DNA of 37,410 nucleotides from Candidatus Hodarchaeota archaeon. Its GTDB lineage: Archaea; Asgardarchaeota; Heimdallarchaeia; Hodarchaeales; Hodarchaeaceae. The translations under genes and the position numbers were made by a program. Shown in pieces: positions 1 through 7,506 of the stretch. The DNA lies in assembly GCA_016839785.1 (NCBI GenBank), contig JAEOTQ010000230.1, positions 1-37,410 of the forward strand, written 5' to 3'. The notes below the pieces were generated by a model that made no database searches, was not told the DNA's origin, and saw only the letters and a list, made by a program, of their open reading frames with translations. The stretch's first letter is position 1, and each line of letters begins with the position of its first letter.

Positions 1-2
1 AC

Positions 3-131
3 ACGCCAGAAGCTCTGGATATCATAGTTGAAATTGCTGCTTCAGTTAATCCACCAATTAGAGATGAGATTAGGAAAGAGGTCGGACAATGGAAAGAATT
101 GTCTCTAGATTTCTTTAAACAAGGATGTTAA
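3..131 (+). CDS. C-terminal end of an unknown protein (cut by window start)
   Basis: An open frame enters from the left edge and gives 42 residues ending in FFKQGC before TAA. The fragment is mostly helical, with charged runs (RDEIRKE, GQWKE) and no membrane segment. It ends 4 bases before the next start codon, so the two genes are probably co-transcribed. Too little is present to name a family. Confidence 0.6.
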   Translation, partial: TPEALDIIVEIAASVNPPIRDEIRKEVGQWKELSLDFFKQGC

Positions 132-135
132 ATTA

Positions 136-1305
136 ATGATTACTCAAAACGCAGTTACAGATGTAAACATGGTCTACGTACTTGCATTTATAATTCAAGG
201 TTTATATTTTGTCGGTTTTGTGAACTTAATGAACACTTACAGACAAACTCGAAGGATTAGCACTCTCGTAATGGCTGCTTTCTTCGTAAGTATGGCAGTA
301 GGAGGAGTTGGTTCTGCTATTATTCTCATAGCGGCCCCAGAGTTAGAAATTGTTGTACAAATAACTCAAGTCCTTGCATTCATGTTCTTAATGATTGTTG
401 CACTTGAAGTGGTAGGATATCTCAAATTATGGCCAATTCCAGTTGCTATTGCTGTAGTAAACATGTTTCTGATCTTCATTATTGCAGAGTCGGATCCATT
501 ATTCAAAGTTGTCCGTTTCGGTGGTACATTTATTTTTACAATCCCAGTTATCTTGCTTTTTTTATGGTCATTCTGGAAAACAAAATCGGGAAAAGCTTTA
601 GGATTTTCTTTAGGATTAATTCTCTTGAGTATCGGTGGTGCGGTCAGTAGGGTTCCAGATGTCGGATTTAATCTATTTGGAATCTTCAATCTATTATCTA
701 TGTTCATGATCCATGCAGGACTCTTCGGAATGATTGATGATTTTCTTTCCTCTCAACCTAAAGACATTGACGCCTCGAAGATATCAATATTTTATGGAGA
801 GGTGTTTGCGTTCCCTTTTATCTACTTGGTTGGAGCTGTCGTGCATTTCTTATATGAATGGACAAAATTCCTGCCAATAACAATTATTTCTCCCGTAAAC
901 GAAAGTGTTTGGGAACACTCTAAGTTAGGTATAATTACGGCCATTCTGTTCCTTGGTCTGCAATTTTTCTTTTTTAAAACTCAAAAAAAGTCGAAAAACC
1001 TCTTAATGGCAACAGTTAGCTACCTATATGTCTATCCAATAGTAATGGTTACTTGTTTTTATCTCTGGTTGAATTTAACTGAAGGTTTTGATCTTGTTTC
1101 AAATTTAACAATTTTTGCAATAGCTATTATTATCGGGTTGATTGTTAAATATTTCGTATTAATTGGTCATTCCTATAACGCCGAAACTATTGCCGTAATC
1201 GGTATAATATTTATCCTTGTCTTAATCGGGGTATTAACTTTTTTCCCATTTGATTGGCCAATGTTCCAAGATCCTATATCGGGGAATATTGGAATACCAA
1301 ACTGA
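136..1305 (+). CDS. Polytopic membrane protein: 7TM-like half fused to a DUF6512-like half
   Basis: This 389-residue integral membrane protein has about eleven hydrophobic segments and no enzymatic motif. Residues ~12-200 look like a seven-helix module of the kind seen in sensory N-termini, with an NTYRQTRR cytoplasmic loop after the first helix. A polar linker (~203-215) follows. Residues ~222-389 carry the pattern HFLYEW (237-242) and SPVNESVWEH (252-261), which I recognise from the small DUF6512 membrane family, usually a stand-alone protein of about 190 residues. The fusion is therefore unusual. The ATG lies 4 bases after the preceding stop, with GGATG overlapping the end of that gene as a weak ribosome site. 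Function unknown; the DUF6512 call is from memory of the motif. Confidence 0.85.
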   Translation: MITQNAVTDVNMVYVLAFIIQGLYFVGFVNLMNTYRQTRRISTLVMAAFFVSMAVGGVGSAIILIAAPELEIVVQITQVLAFMFLMIVALEVVGYLKLWPIPVAIAVVNMFLIFIIAESDPLFKVVRFGGTFIFTIPVILLFLWSFWKTKSGKALGFSLGLILLSIGGAVSRVPDVGFNLFGIFNLLSMFMIHAGLFGMIDDFLSSQPKDIDASKISIFYGEVFAFPFIYLVGAVVHFLYEWTKFLPITIISPVNESVWEHSKLGIITAILFLGLQFFFFKTQKKSKNLLMATVSYLYVYPIVMVTCFYLWLNLTEGFDLVSNLTIFAIAIIIGLIVKYFVLIGHSYNAETIAVIGIIFILVLIGVLTFFPFDWPMFQDPISGNIGIPN

Positions 1306-1323
1306 TTAATAGAAATCGCTTGA

Positions 1324-1370
1324 TTTTTATCTTTTTTAGTAATCAGCCCTACTTTTTCCTCTTTTTTCTT
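1324..1370 (+). terminator. T-rich archaeal-type terminator
   Basis: Several runs of five to six T (1324-1337, 1353-1357, 1362-1367) follow the stop of the DUF6512-fusion gene. No strong hairpin precedes them, as is usual for archaeal termination. Confidence 0.45.
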
Positions 1371-1417
1371 CACTTTCTAATTCGCTTTCTTTTCCTCGAA
1401 AAAAAACATACTATTAT

Positions 1418-1434
1418 CAAAAGATATAAATAAT
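1418..1434 (+). promoter_or_regulatory. Candidate TATA/BRE promoter of the wHTH-wHTH-vWA operon
   Basis: A purine-rich BRE-like stretch (caaaag) runs directly into gatataaata, a good archaeal TATA box. Transcription would start near 1455, giving a leader of about 90 bases before the TTG at 1546. No competing box of the same quality is seen closer to the start. Confidence 0.45.
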
Positions 1435-1545
1435 ATCATTCTCAAAATCAATAATAAATTAGAATTCCAATTTGCGAAGAGTTAATATTTGGAAAGATAT
1501 TACTAAAACCTGTGAATTTGTGAAAAAATTAAAGGAAGCACCTAT

Positions 1546-1917
1546 TTGTTAATAACCGATAAAATTGATATTTTAGTACACATTTTTAATAATCCACATA
1601 CATCATCTAATCAGCTCAATTTTTTTCTAATGACGAAATATAAATCGAAGAAAACAACGTCATCTATTTACAGATATGTGCGTGAGCTAGTTTCTGATGG
1701 TTATTTGACGAAAACTGGGTCTAGGTTTAAAAAATTAGCACTTTCAAGGAAAGGAAGATTACTATTGGATTCGCTTGCAAGAACACCGATTAAAGATAGG
1801 AAGAAGAACCAAATAATAAATGTAATTATAATAACACCACCGACTTGCTATTTAAATTGTAATTCACAGTTTAATCTTCATTTAAAATGCAGATATAAAG
1901 GAGGATCTTTCTATTGA
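1546..1917 (+). CDS. Winged-helix DNA-binding protein with a short or degenerate C-terminus
   Basis: The first ~85 residues read as one winged helix: helix, turn, recognition helix around SSIYRYVRELVSDGYL, then a wing and ALSRKGRLLLDSL. The arrangement parallels the first domain of the next gene (TVYRRVKELQLAGFI, LSKFGREKLIDI), so the two are probably paralogues. After KNQIINVI, which lines up with REILNVI of the neighbour, the second domain is missing. It is replaced by a ~33-residue tail with three cysteines and very AT-rich codons, so this could be a truncated copy. It starts at TTG with AAAGGA about 9 bases upstream, and its TGA overlaps the next TTG by 4 bases. Likely an operon regulator; the target is unknown. 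Confidence 0.7.
   Translation: MLITDKIDILVHIFNNPHTSSNQLNFFLMTKYKSKKTTSSIYRYVRELVSDGYLTKTGSRFKKLALSRKGRLLLDSLARTPIKDRKKNQIINVIIITPPTCYLNCNSQFNLHLKCRYKGGSFY
1897..1906 (+). promoter_or_regulatory. Strong Shine-Dalgarno deciding a TTG start
   Basis: AAAGGAGGAT ends 7 bases before the TTG at 1914. It lies inside the end of the upstream winged-helix gene. It fixes TTG as the start of the second regulator and suggests translational coupling. Confidence 0.75.
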
Positions 1918-2447
1918 TTGATCTTCTTGCAGCTAGAGGATCTGTAGAAATCCTCATCTTTTTGAATACTCATAATGAATCTATCCCGATCATGGAGATA
2001 AATAAATATTTTCAGTCAGAGAAGAGAGAATTAAGGTTAACATCAGCTACCGTTTACAGAAGAGTAAAAGAGCTTCAACTGGCAGGTTTTATTGAAAAGA
2101 ACAAAGCCAATGAAGTTTCGTTATCGAAATTTGGCAGAGAAAAACTAATTGATATTCAAGGAAAAGAAATTCGTCTGAAGAGGTCTCGACGTGAGATTCT
2201 CAATGTTATTCAAGAAGAAGAGGGTATTAGCGTAAATGAACTTCAACAACGTGGTTTTTCACCCACTACAATTAAGCAATCAATAGATGATCTTGAACAA
2301 CTAGACTTGATAAAGCAGTACGTGGAGAAAGCAATGAGCCTCGGATCTAAAAGAGTTGGACGTCCAAAGAAACGTCACCAACTAACCAAAAAAGGGCTGA
2401 AAGCATTAAAAAAGCAAGAAGAATTAGAAGAAGAGTTAAAAAAATAA
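1914..2447 (+). CDS. Tandem winged-helix transcriptional regulator
   Basis: The 177 residues hold two winged-helix domains. The first (~1-68) has recognition helix SATVYRRVKELQLAGFI and a wing ending LSKFGREKL. The second (~70-145) reads REILNVIQEEEGISVNELQ, TTIKQSIDDLEQLDLI. After it come a basic GRPKKR AT-hook-like patch and QLTKKGLKAL, followed by a Lys/Glu-rich coiled tail. The layout resembles PadR/MarR-like archaeal regulators, without a family-level match I can name. It overlaps the preceding gene by 4 bases and is followed 14 bases later by a vWA gene, so all three are probably one transcript. It may autoregulate that operon; no operator is obvious. Confidence 0.8.
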   Translation: MIDLLAARGSVEILIFLNTHNESIPIMEINKYFQSEKRELRLTSATVYRRVKELQLAGFIEKNKANEVSLSKFGREKLIDIQGKEIRLKRSRREILNVIQEEEGISVNELQQRGFSPTTIKQSIDDLEQLDLIKQYVEKAMSLGSKRVGRPKKRHQLTKKGLKALKKQEELEEELKK

Positions 2448-2461
2448 AAGGAGTAATAGAA

Positions 2462-3748
2462 ATGAAAAAAGAAATTGAATTAATGAAACATGTCAAAATT
2501 GGAGTATCTCCCTCAAGTGAATATGCCCTAGAGAGTGGAGAAACTCATCTCTATGCTCAGCTTGAACTGGAAGCGTTAGAGGAAATTATTGAAACAGAGG
2601 AGAGAGTCCAACTAAATTTGAGTGTGGTTCTAGATCGATCTGGTTCAATGGGGGGATCAAAGATTGACAAAGCAAAGAAAGCAGTTGAATTCATTGTAGA
2701 GAATCTGTCGAAATCAGATATATTCTCCCTTGTGATATATGATGATATCATCGAAACAATCGTACCAGCAGGTAAACTCACAGAAAAGGCATCTATTCTT
2801 GCAAAAGTTAAAAGTGTAACCGCAAGAAACATGACGAATCTTCATGATGGAATGATGGAAGGAGTGAAGCAGGTTGAATTAAATACGAATTTAGAGTATA
2901 GGAATGTTGTTTTACTATTATCAGATGGATTAGCTAATGTTGGTATTACATCTAAACGTCAAATAGCCCTATCTGCAAAAAATACTCATGACACCGATGG
3001 GATAACTATTAGCACATTTGGAATTGGTGATGATTTTGATGAAGATATGCTTGTTAGTATTGCTGATTCCGCTTCTGGAGAGTTTTACTACATTGAATCG
3101 GCTGATGACATCCCGAAATTTATAGAAAAGGAGTTTAAGGGCTTGTTAGCAACAGTTGCTTCAAATATTAAAGTTAAAGTAGAACCTGCAGAAGGCGTTC
3201 GTATACAACGAATACTAGGTGTTTCACTCGAAGATCAAAATATACAACCTTTGAAACTTGGAGATTTGAGGTCAGGAAACAATCGATTGATCATCCTGGA
3301 TCTTATGCTATCATCAGGGAAACCAAATTCTCAAAGGGAGATTGTTAATTTTAAAGTCGAATGGATCCCCGTGCAATTTGGGGTGGAAAAGATTGTTCAA
3401 CAATATCCATGTGCTGTAACATTTACTAATGATGAAGAATTGCTCGCAACAGAAAATCAAAAAGTTTTGGATAACGTCGTGATACTTGAAACTGCTCTGA
3501 TTAGAGAAGAAGCTATCCATTTAGCTGATCGGGGACAATTTTCAGAAGCTCAGAAGCTAGTTTCAGAACAACAGTCGAAATTGAGGTATCGTGCGGATTT
3601 AGTTGGAGCATCTCCTAAATTAGAATCAGTATTTGAAGAAAATAAGGAATTACTCTCGAAGACACTGGCTAAAAGTTTATACACAAAAGGTTCTCGAAAA
3701 ATGGCCTCAAGTATGATGTATTCATTACGCAAACAAAGGAAGGAATGA
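2462..3748 (+). CDS. von Willebrand factor A (vWA) domain protein with intact MIDAS
   Basis: This 428-residue protein has a vWA domain at ~50-225. The metal-ion-dependent adhesion site is complete: DRSGS at 58-62, T125 in NMTN, and D155 in LLSDG. A beta-rich segment (~230-330) follows, then a helical C-terminus (~335-428) with charged repeats, as in YfbK/CoxE-like and Thermoplasma-type cytosolic vWA proteins. It has no signal peptide or TM segment, so it probably acts in the cytoplasm as a Mg-dependent protein-binding scaffold. AAAGGAG lies 8 bases before the ATG. It is the third gene of the winged-helix operon. No MoxR-type AAA ATPase, the common partner of vWA proteins, is in view. The partner is unknown. 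Confidence 0.88.
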   Translation: MKKEIELMKHVKIGVSPSSEYALESGETHLYAQLELEALEEIIETEERVQLNLSVVLDRSGSMGGSKIDKAKKAVEFIVENLSKSDIFSLVIYDDIIETIVPAGKLTEKASILAKVKSVTARNMTNLHDGMMEGVKQVELNTNLEYRNVVLLLSDGLANVGITSKRQIALSAKNTHDTDGITISTFGIGDDFDEDMLVSIADSASGEFYYIESADDIPKFIEKEFKGLLATVASNIKVKVEPAEGVRIQRILGVSLEDQNIQPLKLGDLRSGNNRLIILDLMLSSGKPNSQREIVNFKVEWIPVQFGVEKIVQQYPCAVTFTNDEELLATENQKVLDNVVILETALIREEAIHLADRGQFSEAQKLVSEQQSKLRYRADLVGASPKLESVFEENKELLSKTLAKSLYTKGSRKMASSMMYSLRKQRKE

Positions 3749-3758
3749 CATTCAATCG

Positions 3759-3784
3759 TTTTTCTTCCTCTTTTTTCCCTTTTA
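3759..3784 (+). terminator. T-tract terminator after the vWA gene
   Basis: Runs of T (gtttttcttcctcttttttccc) begin 11 bases after the vWA stop and lie in the short gap before a convergent gene. This fits archaeal termination without a hairpin. Confidence 0.55.
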
Positions 3785-3796
3785 ATAGGTAAATAG

Positions 3797-4219
3797 CTAT
3801 CTATCTTCGGAAGTTTCAAGTGTTTTAAGTGAATTCAAAACATTTTGATTCTGCTTCTCTAAATGGTCCAATTTGGAGAAAACTTCCTTCCAGATAGGAG
3901 AAATATTCCTAGTTAGCTGTTGTTCTGCCTTATACGTTCCTTTCTTGAAATCTAGCCAACCTACTACTACTGCTATTGGAAAATAAATTATTCCAAAGAT
4001 TATGAAGAATACTGAGAAAGATTTTAGATACTCAGGTATAAAGAACAAGTTTACAAATAGTAGATTATAGAAAATTAATGTAAAATTTATCAATGAAAAC
4101 ATTAACGCAAACCAGTTACCATGGCCTCGTAAGAAATATTGTCTTACTCGTGCACCATCATCAATGAATTTTCGAAGGGATTGTTTTGTTCCGAGATAGT
4201 TCCTTGGATTTTTTGACAT
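3797..4219 (-). CDS. Small two-TM membrane protein with a C-terminal coiled coil
   Basis: About 140 residues. The cytosolic N-terminus (NPRNYLGTKQSLRKF) is followed by two hydrophobic helices built from WFALMFSLINFTLIFYNLLFV and FSVFFIIFGIIYFPIAVVV. A polar C-terminal tail then reads FSKLDHLEKQNQNVLNSLKTLE, which is heptad-like. I chose the ATG at 4219 (MSKN) because GGTGA sits 5 bases upstream; a longer frame to 4243 adds 8 residues without such a site. It is convergent with the vWA gene. No family recognised; the tail suggests oligomerisation or docking. Confidence 0.7.
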   Translation of the reverse strand: MSKNPRNYLGTKQSLRKFIDDGARVRQYFLRGHGNWFALMFSLINFTLIFYNLLFVNLFFIPEYLKSFSVFFIIFGIIYFPIAVVVGWLDFKKGTYKAEQQLTRNISPIWKEVFSKLDHLEKQNQNVLNSLKTLETSEDR

Positions 4220-4415
4220 ATTATTCACCAAATTTACATACAAATCCCTTATTGATTAACAATTACTATTTTTGAAAATCAATAAAATATACACGATTTT
4301 TCCATTTTTATGTAAATTTGGAATTAATTATCTTCATATCAGCGTAAATGCGCCTTTTGAGCGATCTATTATAGAAGACTTTATTAAGAGGGAAATCCCA
4401 ATATTACCCAGAGAA

Positions 4416-4535
4416 ATGGGAATTCTAGTAAGAAAAGTAAAATTGATGATGAATCTCATAGATATCATCTTCACTTATGGAGTAGGGTTCATCTTCATCT
4501 TTGGAATCATTTTTCTGCTTTACCTTCTCTCGTAA
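4416..4535 (+). CDS. Possible 39-residue single-TM peptide
   Basis: A short frame begins MGILVRKVKLMMNL and ends in one strongly hydrophobic helix (~15-38: IDIIFTYGVGFIFIFGIIFL). Basic residues in front predict an inside N-terminus. The frame stays open upstream to a TTG at 4272, but that part reads poorly. ATG 4416 or 4446 is more likely, and neither has a strong Shine-Dalgarno site. Support comes from a perfect hairpin plus T-run across its stop codon. It may be a membrane micropeptide or may not be translated. Confidence 0.35.
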   Translation: MGILVRKVKLMMNLIDIIFTYGVGFIFIFGIIFLLYLLS

Positions 4536-4564
4536 GTCTAGAGAAGGCAAAGAAAATAAATTTT
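4518..4564 (+). terminator. Hairpin plus T-run terminator
   Basis: CCTTCTCT (4523-4530) pairs perfectly with AGAGAAGG (4540-4547) across a 9-base loop. After one mismatch the stem extends by four more pairs (4518-4521 with 4549-4552). A T-run follows at about 4560-4564. The arrangement resembles a factor-independent terminator reading rightward. On the other strand it is not followed by T, so it is probably not for the GH57 gene. Confidence 0.5.
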
Positions 4565-4595
4565 TCGTACCCTTATGGTCTCTTTTATATCTTTA

Positions 4596-6695
4596 TTATG
4601 CATGATGAGTCATTGTCAGTTTTATCTGAAGAGTTGCCCTTTCTTCAGTGATTTCAAAGAATGGGAAGATTGATGTACCTTGATATTGCTCTTCGTATCC
4701 ATTTTCACTTTTTGCGTACGAAAATATGGGAAAAACAATGCAATGGATAGGATCTGAAAATATTACCTTCAATTCTACTTGTTCAAGTTCATTTAGATCC
4801 TGGATAGTAATTAATTCACTCTTTTCCTCTGAAACTAGCTCCTTAAGATTAAACTTCTTATGATTTATGTACCCATGTGTTTTATAGGGGTAGGAGGCTC
4901 CAAGGAAATTCAATTCTGGAGAAAAATACAAATTAGTATCGAAATTACGATCTGGAAATATAATCTCATAATTCACAATTATGGATGAATCCTGAATCTT
5001 GAAATTTTTCTCTATTGAAACAGGTGTAATTCTTCTAGTTGAATCTTTGACAACCGCAGACCTACTTAGAACAATTCCTCCTTCAAGGTCTTGTTCAATA
5101 TTGTACTTTTGATTTGCAAAATCTCCTATATCTACGTATTGATTTGTTTGATATGTTTCAACATCCTTTATCGTGTGGAAGAAGTGATCTTGAAATGTCC
5201 ATTTTTCAATACTGTCTTCAACAGCTGGTACATCTCCTGTGTGATAGGCCTCAATAATTCGTCTTAAAACATTAAGATAATCATATCCACGTTTCTTAAA
5301 ATTAAGAGAGAATATTGACCCTCCTTTAAGTGACGAAATAAAACAAGAAATTTTGTTATTCTCTAAAACGCCATCCATTTGCCCGTCTAACAGAACATCT
5401 TGAATTAAAACGTTAGGTAGGTCGATTTTAGCATTCTTACATACCCGATCAATCAAAAACTCCGCTTTAATTATATGTTTTAGACAGGTGTGACGAAGAA
5501 ATCTGTAGTAGACCCCTCCAAACATTCCTGACCAATACGCATCATTTGATTGACTAGCAAGAATATGATCCAGTATTTCCTCTCTGTCAGCTAAGGGAAT
5601 AGTTGATTCAATTCTTCTTAATTTATTTCTACAATATAACATTCTCTTATGCATGACATTAGCTTGCGAGTATTTTACCATAAAATTCTGCCACAAGGAT
5701 CCTTTAGAAAAAGTTAACACATCTTCAGCATATGATACCTCACCCTCTTCTGCTTTCTTACGTAAATGTTCCAACCGTTTACGTAAAGTTGTAGGTAGGG
5801 CCCAAATCGCCATCTTATCGTAAGAACTTGTGGGTAAGTAAATGAGCCCTCGTGGATCATGCTTTTTCAAATATGTACTTATCAATACAGGTTTAATCCA
5901 ATCTTGATGGAGTAGCGACTCAAAAAAACTGTCCATCCATCCTTTTTTTCCATCATAACCACTGATATAGCAAATATCATGAGTCGTCCGATCTCCAGCT
6001 GGCCAAACACCCATTTTTTCAGCATCTGAAATCATGACAACAATCTTTTCATGGTAAGGGTCACGGGCCTTACTGAGATAGTGGATCATTTCTGAAGGGG
6101 GCTTCCAAGGTACTAAATAGCGAATAGATTCATTAATGGGAAAAATTGTTGTAGATCTTCCTTGGTACTCAGTTTTATATGCATAAAAAGTCTCTTTTTC
6201 CGAAAACCCCGCCATATGAAGTAAATAATCATCGATAAAGACAAATTCTATATTTAACTTATCGAGTGTTCTTGGTAGGTCAGGAACCCACACTCTTTCT
6301 GCAAGCCATAATCCTCTCGGAGTTATTTCGTAATGCTCCTTCCACCATTCAATCGTTTTTTCAATTTGTCTGAGACGATCTGCTTCAGGGATTACTGCAA
6401 GAACTGGTTCATAAAACCCTCCGCCAACGATCTCCAGTTGATTCTTAGAGGAAAGAGAGGAAATGTGATCGAGGTAGTCAGAATGATGCTCTTTCAGCCA
6501 ATTCAACAAAGGACCCGTAATATGAAGATTTATTCTAATCCTTGGATATTTTTGAATGGTTTTGAGAAGGGGCAGATAGGATTTTTGATAAGCATCCTCA
6601 AAAACCCAGGGAAAATTTCCTACAGGTTGATGCATATGAAAGACAATCGGAAAATATACTGTACCTTGGTTTTGCAGAGTTGTCAAGCTCTTCAC
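4596..6695 (-). CDS. GH57 4-alpha-glucanotransferase / alpha-amylase-like enzyme
   Basis: A retaining glycoside hydrolase of family 57, cytosolic, expected to transfer or cleave alpha-1,4-glucan segments in glycogen/maltodextrin metabolism. Conserved blocks are visible in order: HMHQP (20-24), GGGFYEP (91-97), WLAERVW with predicted nucleophile E133, and SDAEKMG with predicted acid D224. The 91-residue spacing equals that of E123 and D214 in the Thermococcus litoralis enzyme, and the 699-residue length is close to its 659. The C-terminal half (~330-699) is beta-rich, as in DUF1925/DUF1926-type members. It starts at GTG with no clear Shine-Dalgarno site, 17 bases after the longin/roadblock gene, so it looks like the third gene of the GTPase operon. 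Hydrolysis versus transfer cannot be decided from sequence. Confidence 0.9.
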   Translation of the reverse strand: MKSLTTLQNQGTVYFPIVFHMHQPVGNFPWVFEDAYQKSYLPLLKTIQKYPRIRINLHITGPLLNWLKEHHSDYLDHISSLSSKNQLEIVGGGFYEPVLAVIPEADRLRQIEKTIEWWKEHYEITPRGLWLAERVWVPDLPRTLDKLNIEFVFIDDYLLHMAGFSEKETFYAYKTEYQGRSTTIFPINESIRYLVPWKPPSEMIHYLSKARDPYHEKIVVMISDAEKMGVWPAGDRTTHDICYISGYDGKKGWMDSFFESLLHQDWIKPVLISTYLKKHDPRGLIYLPTSSYDKMAIWALPTTLRKRLEHLRKKAEEGEVSYAEDVLTFSKGSLWQNFMVKYSQANVMHKRMLYCRNKLRRIESTIPLADREEILDHILASQSNDAYWSGMFGGVYYRFLRHTCLKHIIKAEFLIDRVCKNAKIDLPNVLIQDVLLDGQMDGVLENNKISCFISSLKGGSIFSLNFKKRGYDYLNVLRRIIEAYHTGDVPAVEDSIEKWTFQDHFFHTIKDVETYQTNQYVDIGDFANQKYNIEQDLEGGIVLSRSAVVKDSTRRITPVSIEKNFKIQDSSIIVNYEIIFPDRNFDTNLYFSPELNFLGASYPYKTHGYINHKKFNLKELVSEEKSELITIQDLNELEQVELKVIFSDPIHCIVFPIFSYAKSENGYEEQYQGTSIFPFFEITEERATLQIKLTMTHHA

Positions 6696-6712
6696 AAGAG
6701 GAATTAGATTGT

Positions 6713-7501
6713 TTAGATTATAAATTGTTTGATTTCAGTAATTTTTGATTCTACTTCAGTTATTGCTTCAGAGGGGGCTATTTTTGGATTAGAATCAATA
6801 AGTAGGAGTAAACCTTCACCTAAAATATAAACAAAGATATTTGAGACTCCACTCACTGCAAGAAAAAATACTGGTTGTTCTAAATGAGCAGCAAATGCCC
6901 CACGAATTACTCGTACTGCAGCAGGAAGGATTTTTGAATCCATCTGATTTACAATTACCGCTCCTGTGAAAGAGGAAATACACGCACCTTGAATGGCTTC
7001 TTCATTTTTTATCCAATTCACGAGAATTTGATCAACAGATTGTTTCATGGATTCACCCATATATCTACTTTCTCCAGTCATAACTGTCAATATCGCTTCA
7101 TCAAATTCTTTCTTCTCTTTCGAGGTAATTCTGATGGATTTTCTCCCAAATTTATAAGAGAAACTTCCTAGGAACAAAGTCATCAAGGTTCTTAATTTGA
7201 ATTCTATGTCCAGTAATGAAGCAGAAGCTGAAGAAATTAATGAAAACAGACCTTCACCCCGCATTATGCCTGCAATACGCATAGATGCAAAATCCACGTA
7301 AAAAATCTGTCCTGGATCAATCTGCTCTTCTTTAAGTCCTTGAGAAAGGTCAAATGCTGATTGAAGGAGAGAAAAAATCTGTTTAGGTGAAAATTCGTCA
7401 GCAACTTTGGTTGGACGAAAATCCTTAGTAATTAGTGGACGTCCTTTGTCAGTAAAAACAAAAAAACCTAGGAAAATCTCAAGTTCATCAAACGAAACCA
7501 T
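6713..7501 (-). CDS. Longin-like plus roadblock/LC7-like protein, GTPase partner
   Basis: The 262 residues split into two domains. Residues ~8-128 alternate strands and helices in a longin/profilin-like order (LGFFVFTDKGRPLI, GQIFYVDFASMRIAGIM). Residues ~153-240 fit roadblock/LC7: a first helix VDQILVNWI, strands ACISSFTGAVIVNQ, a long helix from AAVRVIRGAF, then FLAVSGVSNIFVYILG and LLLLIDSN. Such domains bind and regulate small GTPases in eukaryotes (Ragulator, Mon1-Ccz1, MglB-like). The gene starts 5 bases after the GTPase stop, with GGAGAG inside the last GTPase codons, so translation is probably coupled. It could be a GEF, a GAP or a scaffold. The longin assignment is weaker than the roadblock one. 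Confidence 0.75.
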   Translation of the reverse strand: MVSFDELEIFLGFFVFTDKGRPLITKDFRPTKVADEFSPKQIFSLLQSAFDLSQGLKEEQIDPGQIFYVDFASMRIAGIMRGEGLFSLISSASASLLDIEFKLRTLMTLFLGSFSYKFGRKSIRITSKEKKEFDEAILTVMTGESRYMGESMKQSVDQILVNWIKNEEAIQGACISSFTGAVIVNQMDSKILPAAVRVIRGAFAAHLEQPVFFLAVSGVSNIFVYILGEGLLLLIDSNPKIAPSEAITEVESKITEIKQFII

Positions 7502-7506
7502 AACCT

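Noticed and set aside
366..707. 113-residue minus-strand frame under the DUF6512-fusion gene
   Set aside because: Antisense to clear TM helices, with N/T/I-rich composition typical of reverse-complement membrane genes.
4272..4415. Extension of the small TM peptide frame to TTG 4272
   Set aside because: The extra 48 residues read like translated non-coding AT-rich DNA and cover the likely promoter of the opposing gene.
6333..6707. 124-residue plus-strand frame opposite the start of GH57
   Set aside because: It lies over the catalytic blocks of GH57 (E133 region), which fix the minus strand as coding.
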